Shown here piece after piece: positions 62,978 to 64,000 of a stretch of DNA of 64,000 bases (the stretch's first letter is position 1; the number at the start of each line of letters is the position of its first letter). The translations under genes were made by a program, and so were the position numbers. The DNA comes from Bathynomus jamesi. Lineage: Eukaryota > Arthropoda > Malacostraca > Isopoda > Cirolanidae. The notes under the pieces are model-generated. The model ran no database searches. It saw only the letters and a program-made list of their open reading frames with translations, and was not told the origin of the DNA. The stretch is taken from the NCBI GenBank assembly GCA_023014485.1, contig JAJOZX010001081.1, positions 806,001 through 870,000 of the forward strand, given 5' to 3'.

Positions 62978-64000
62978 CTGGTCAAAAAAAGAAACGCAAT
63001 TAGCTTGCATATGGTGTAAAATTTAAGTTGTTAGTGGTATTATCACAGTTTCAAGATTATGGTTAAATGTTTGTTCAAATCTTTTAAAGCCACTTAGTGC
63101 ATGTTTTTAAACCTGACTAATCCCGGCTAAGACGCCATTTTGTTACAAACAATAAAGAGAGATTAAAATTGAATGTATTCTTTATGAAGGCATGCATTTT
63201 TTCTTTGACTCACAGAATACACACTGCCCGTTGAGGAAAACCAAACTTTTTTACGCGATTGAGGCATGAAACGACTCTCAGAGGTCAACAGAGGTCGTGC
63301 CTTGGGCATGTGGATGCAGGCATGTCTGCTGTCCAAGTTGCACAACGAATGCATGTGCATCCCAGCACAATCTCTAGGCTTGTTAGACGGTACAATGCCA
63401 TAGGAAGTGTTCAGGACCTGCCAAGACGTGGCGACCTCGTGTGACGACCCAACGCGCAGGATCGCCACATTGTACTGCAGCACCTGCGTCATCGGCAGCG
63501 GAATGCTCGTCAGACAGCCAGAGAGACACCTGTATCCACAACAACAGAATTAGTGACCAGACCGTCAGAAACCGACTCCGTAATGCAGGACTCCGATCCC
63601 GCAGGCCTTACAGAGGTCCTTTCTCACTGATGCAAGAAGGCAACGACGCCTGCAATGGGCCTATCAGCACCGTGACCTACGTGGGCCTATCAGCTCTGAC
63701 TGCCCAGCGCTACAGGGATGAGATTCTTCACCCACATGTTCTTAATTCATGAGGCAACATCCAGGAATTGGTGCTCCTGCAACAGGACAATGCCAGACCT
63801 CATGCAGCCAGGATAGTGCAGGCGTACCTGCAGGACAACAGGTGCAGACCTTACCATGGCCAGCCTTCAGCCCAGACATGTCACGATAGAGCACGCATGG
63901 ATGAACTTGAACGGCGAGTTCGCAGACGTCAGCATCAGCCGCAGAACATCAGGGAACTGACCAATGCAATTATTGAAGAGTGGAGGGCCATCCCTGTGCT
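62978..64000 (+). mobile_element. Tc1-like element, right end outside the window
   Basis: Left end CTGGTCAAAAAAAGAAACGC follows TA (62,976-62,977). It contains a Tc1-type transposase frame and runs off the window. Confidence 0.75.
63267..64000 (+). pseudogene. Tc1-like transposase, frameshifted, incomplete at window end
   Basis: Start MKRLSEVNRGRALGMWMQAG, with HTH MSAVQVAQRMHVHPSTISRL and RYNAIGSVQDLPRRG. Frameshifts follow at 63,440. Next: ISDQTVRNRLRNAGLRSRRP, then VLLQQDNARPHAARIVQAYL with the second Asp (63,770). The PIEHAW box with the Glu is damaged (ATAGAGCACGCATGG remains in another frame), then DELERRVRRRQHQPQNIREL to the window end. The first Asp block is deleted. Confidence 0.78.

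Overview
This 64 kb window is eukaryotic, AT-rich, intergenic DNA made almost entirely of nested and broken mobile elements. I find no confident host protein-coding gene. The only host-like hint is one candidate internal exon at 22,076-22,254 (minus). An arthropod genome is the best fit. The reasons are many Tc1/mariner/IS630 families (including DD41D-spaced ones), GIY-YIG Penelope-like retroelements, 5S rRNA-derived SINEs, a Merlin element, hATs, Polinton/Maverick elements and a short (CCTAA)n tract, the arthropod telomere unit. The sequence does not resolve the order.

Layout. 1-180: end of a Penelope-like element (PLE). 208-8,880: a giant palindrome with arms of about 3.7-4.3 kb. Its left arm carries a DD37E mariner and a MITE. 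Its right arm carries a 2.4 kb transposon with CACTGG termini in a TTA duplication. 8,900-13,090: two more PLE pieces, one with inverted 3' arms. 13,204-18,300: a MITE, an intact Merlin-like transposase gene, mariner relics, a 5S-SINE split by a hAT with a perfect 8-bp duplication, and a foldback element. 18,300-22,070: AT-rich filler. 22,375-26,550: PLE ends in inverted orientation enclosing a Tc1, a PLE body and a mariner. 26,690-27,000: tRNA-like and 5S-like SINEs. 27,020-30,396: a 3.4 kb degraded DNA transposon of a family I cannot name. 30,900-33,106: MITEs and a LINE fragment.

33,107-39,051 is the centrepiece. It is a 5.9 kb Polinton/Maverick-like element with terminal inverted repeats starting AGTAGT, a perfect 6-bp target duplication (AAGGAG), a broken protein-primed DNA polymerase B gene, three unrecognised genes (X, Y, Z) and a subterminal 13-unit minisatellite. 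It sits inside a LINE reverse-transcriptase frame. The same LINE also holds the left terminus of a second Polinton (39,477). The body of that second copy runs to about 58,200, is itself rearranged into an inverted arrangement, and has been invaded by hATs, mariners and foldback elements. 58,229-64,000: four more Tc1/mariner copies and two palindromic repeats.

The overarching pattern is that inverted duplication is everywhere. Several mariner copies have two copies of the same end in inverted orientation instead of one 5' and one 3' end. The PLEs, the second Polinton and three unrelated repeats are also palindromic. Most TA-targeting elements sit in or beside (TA)n tracts. Nearly every coding region is a pseudogene. 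The exceptions with long open frames are the Merlin transposase, the mariner at 60,340-61,239 (first catalytic Asp replaced by Glu), the hAT exon at 50,256-51,488 and gene Z of Polinton 2.
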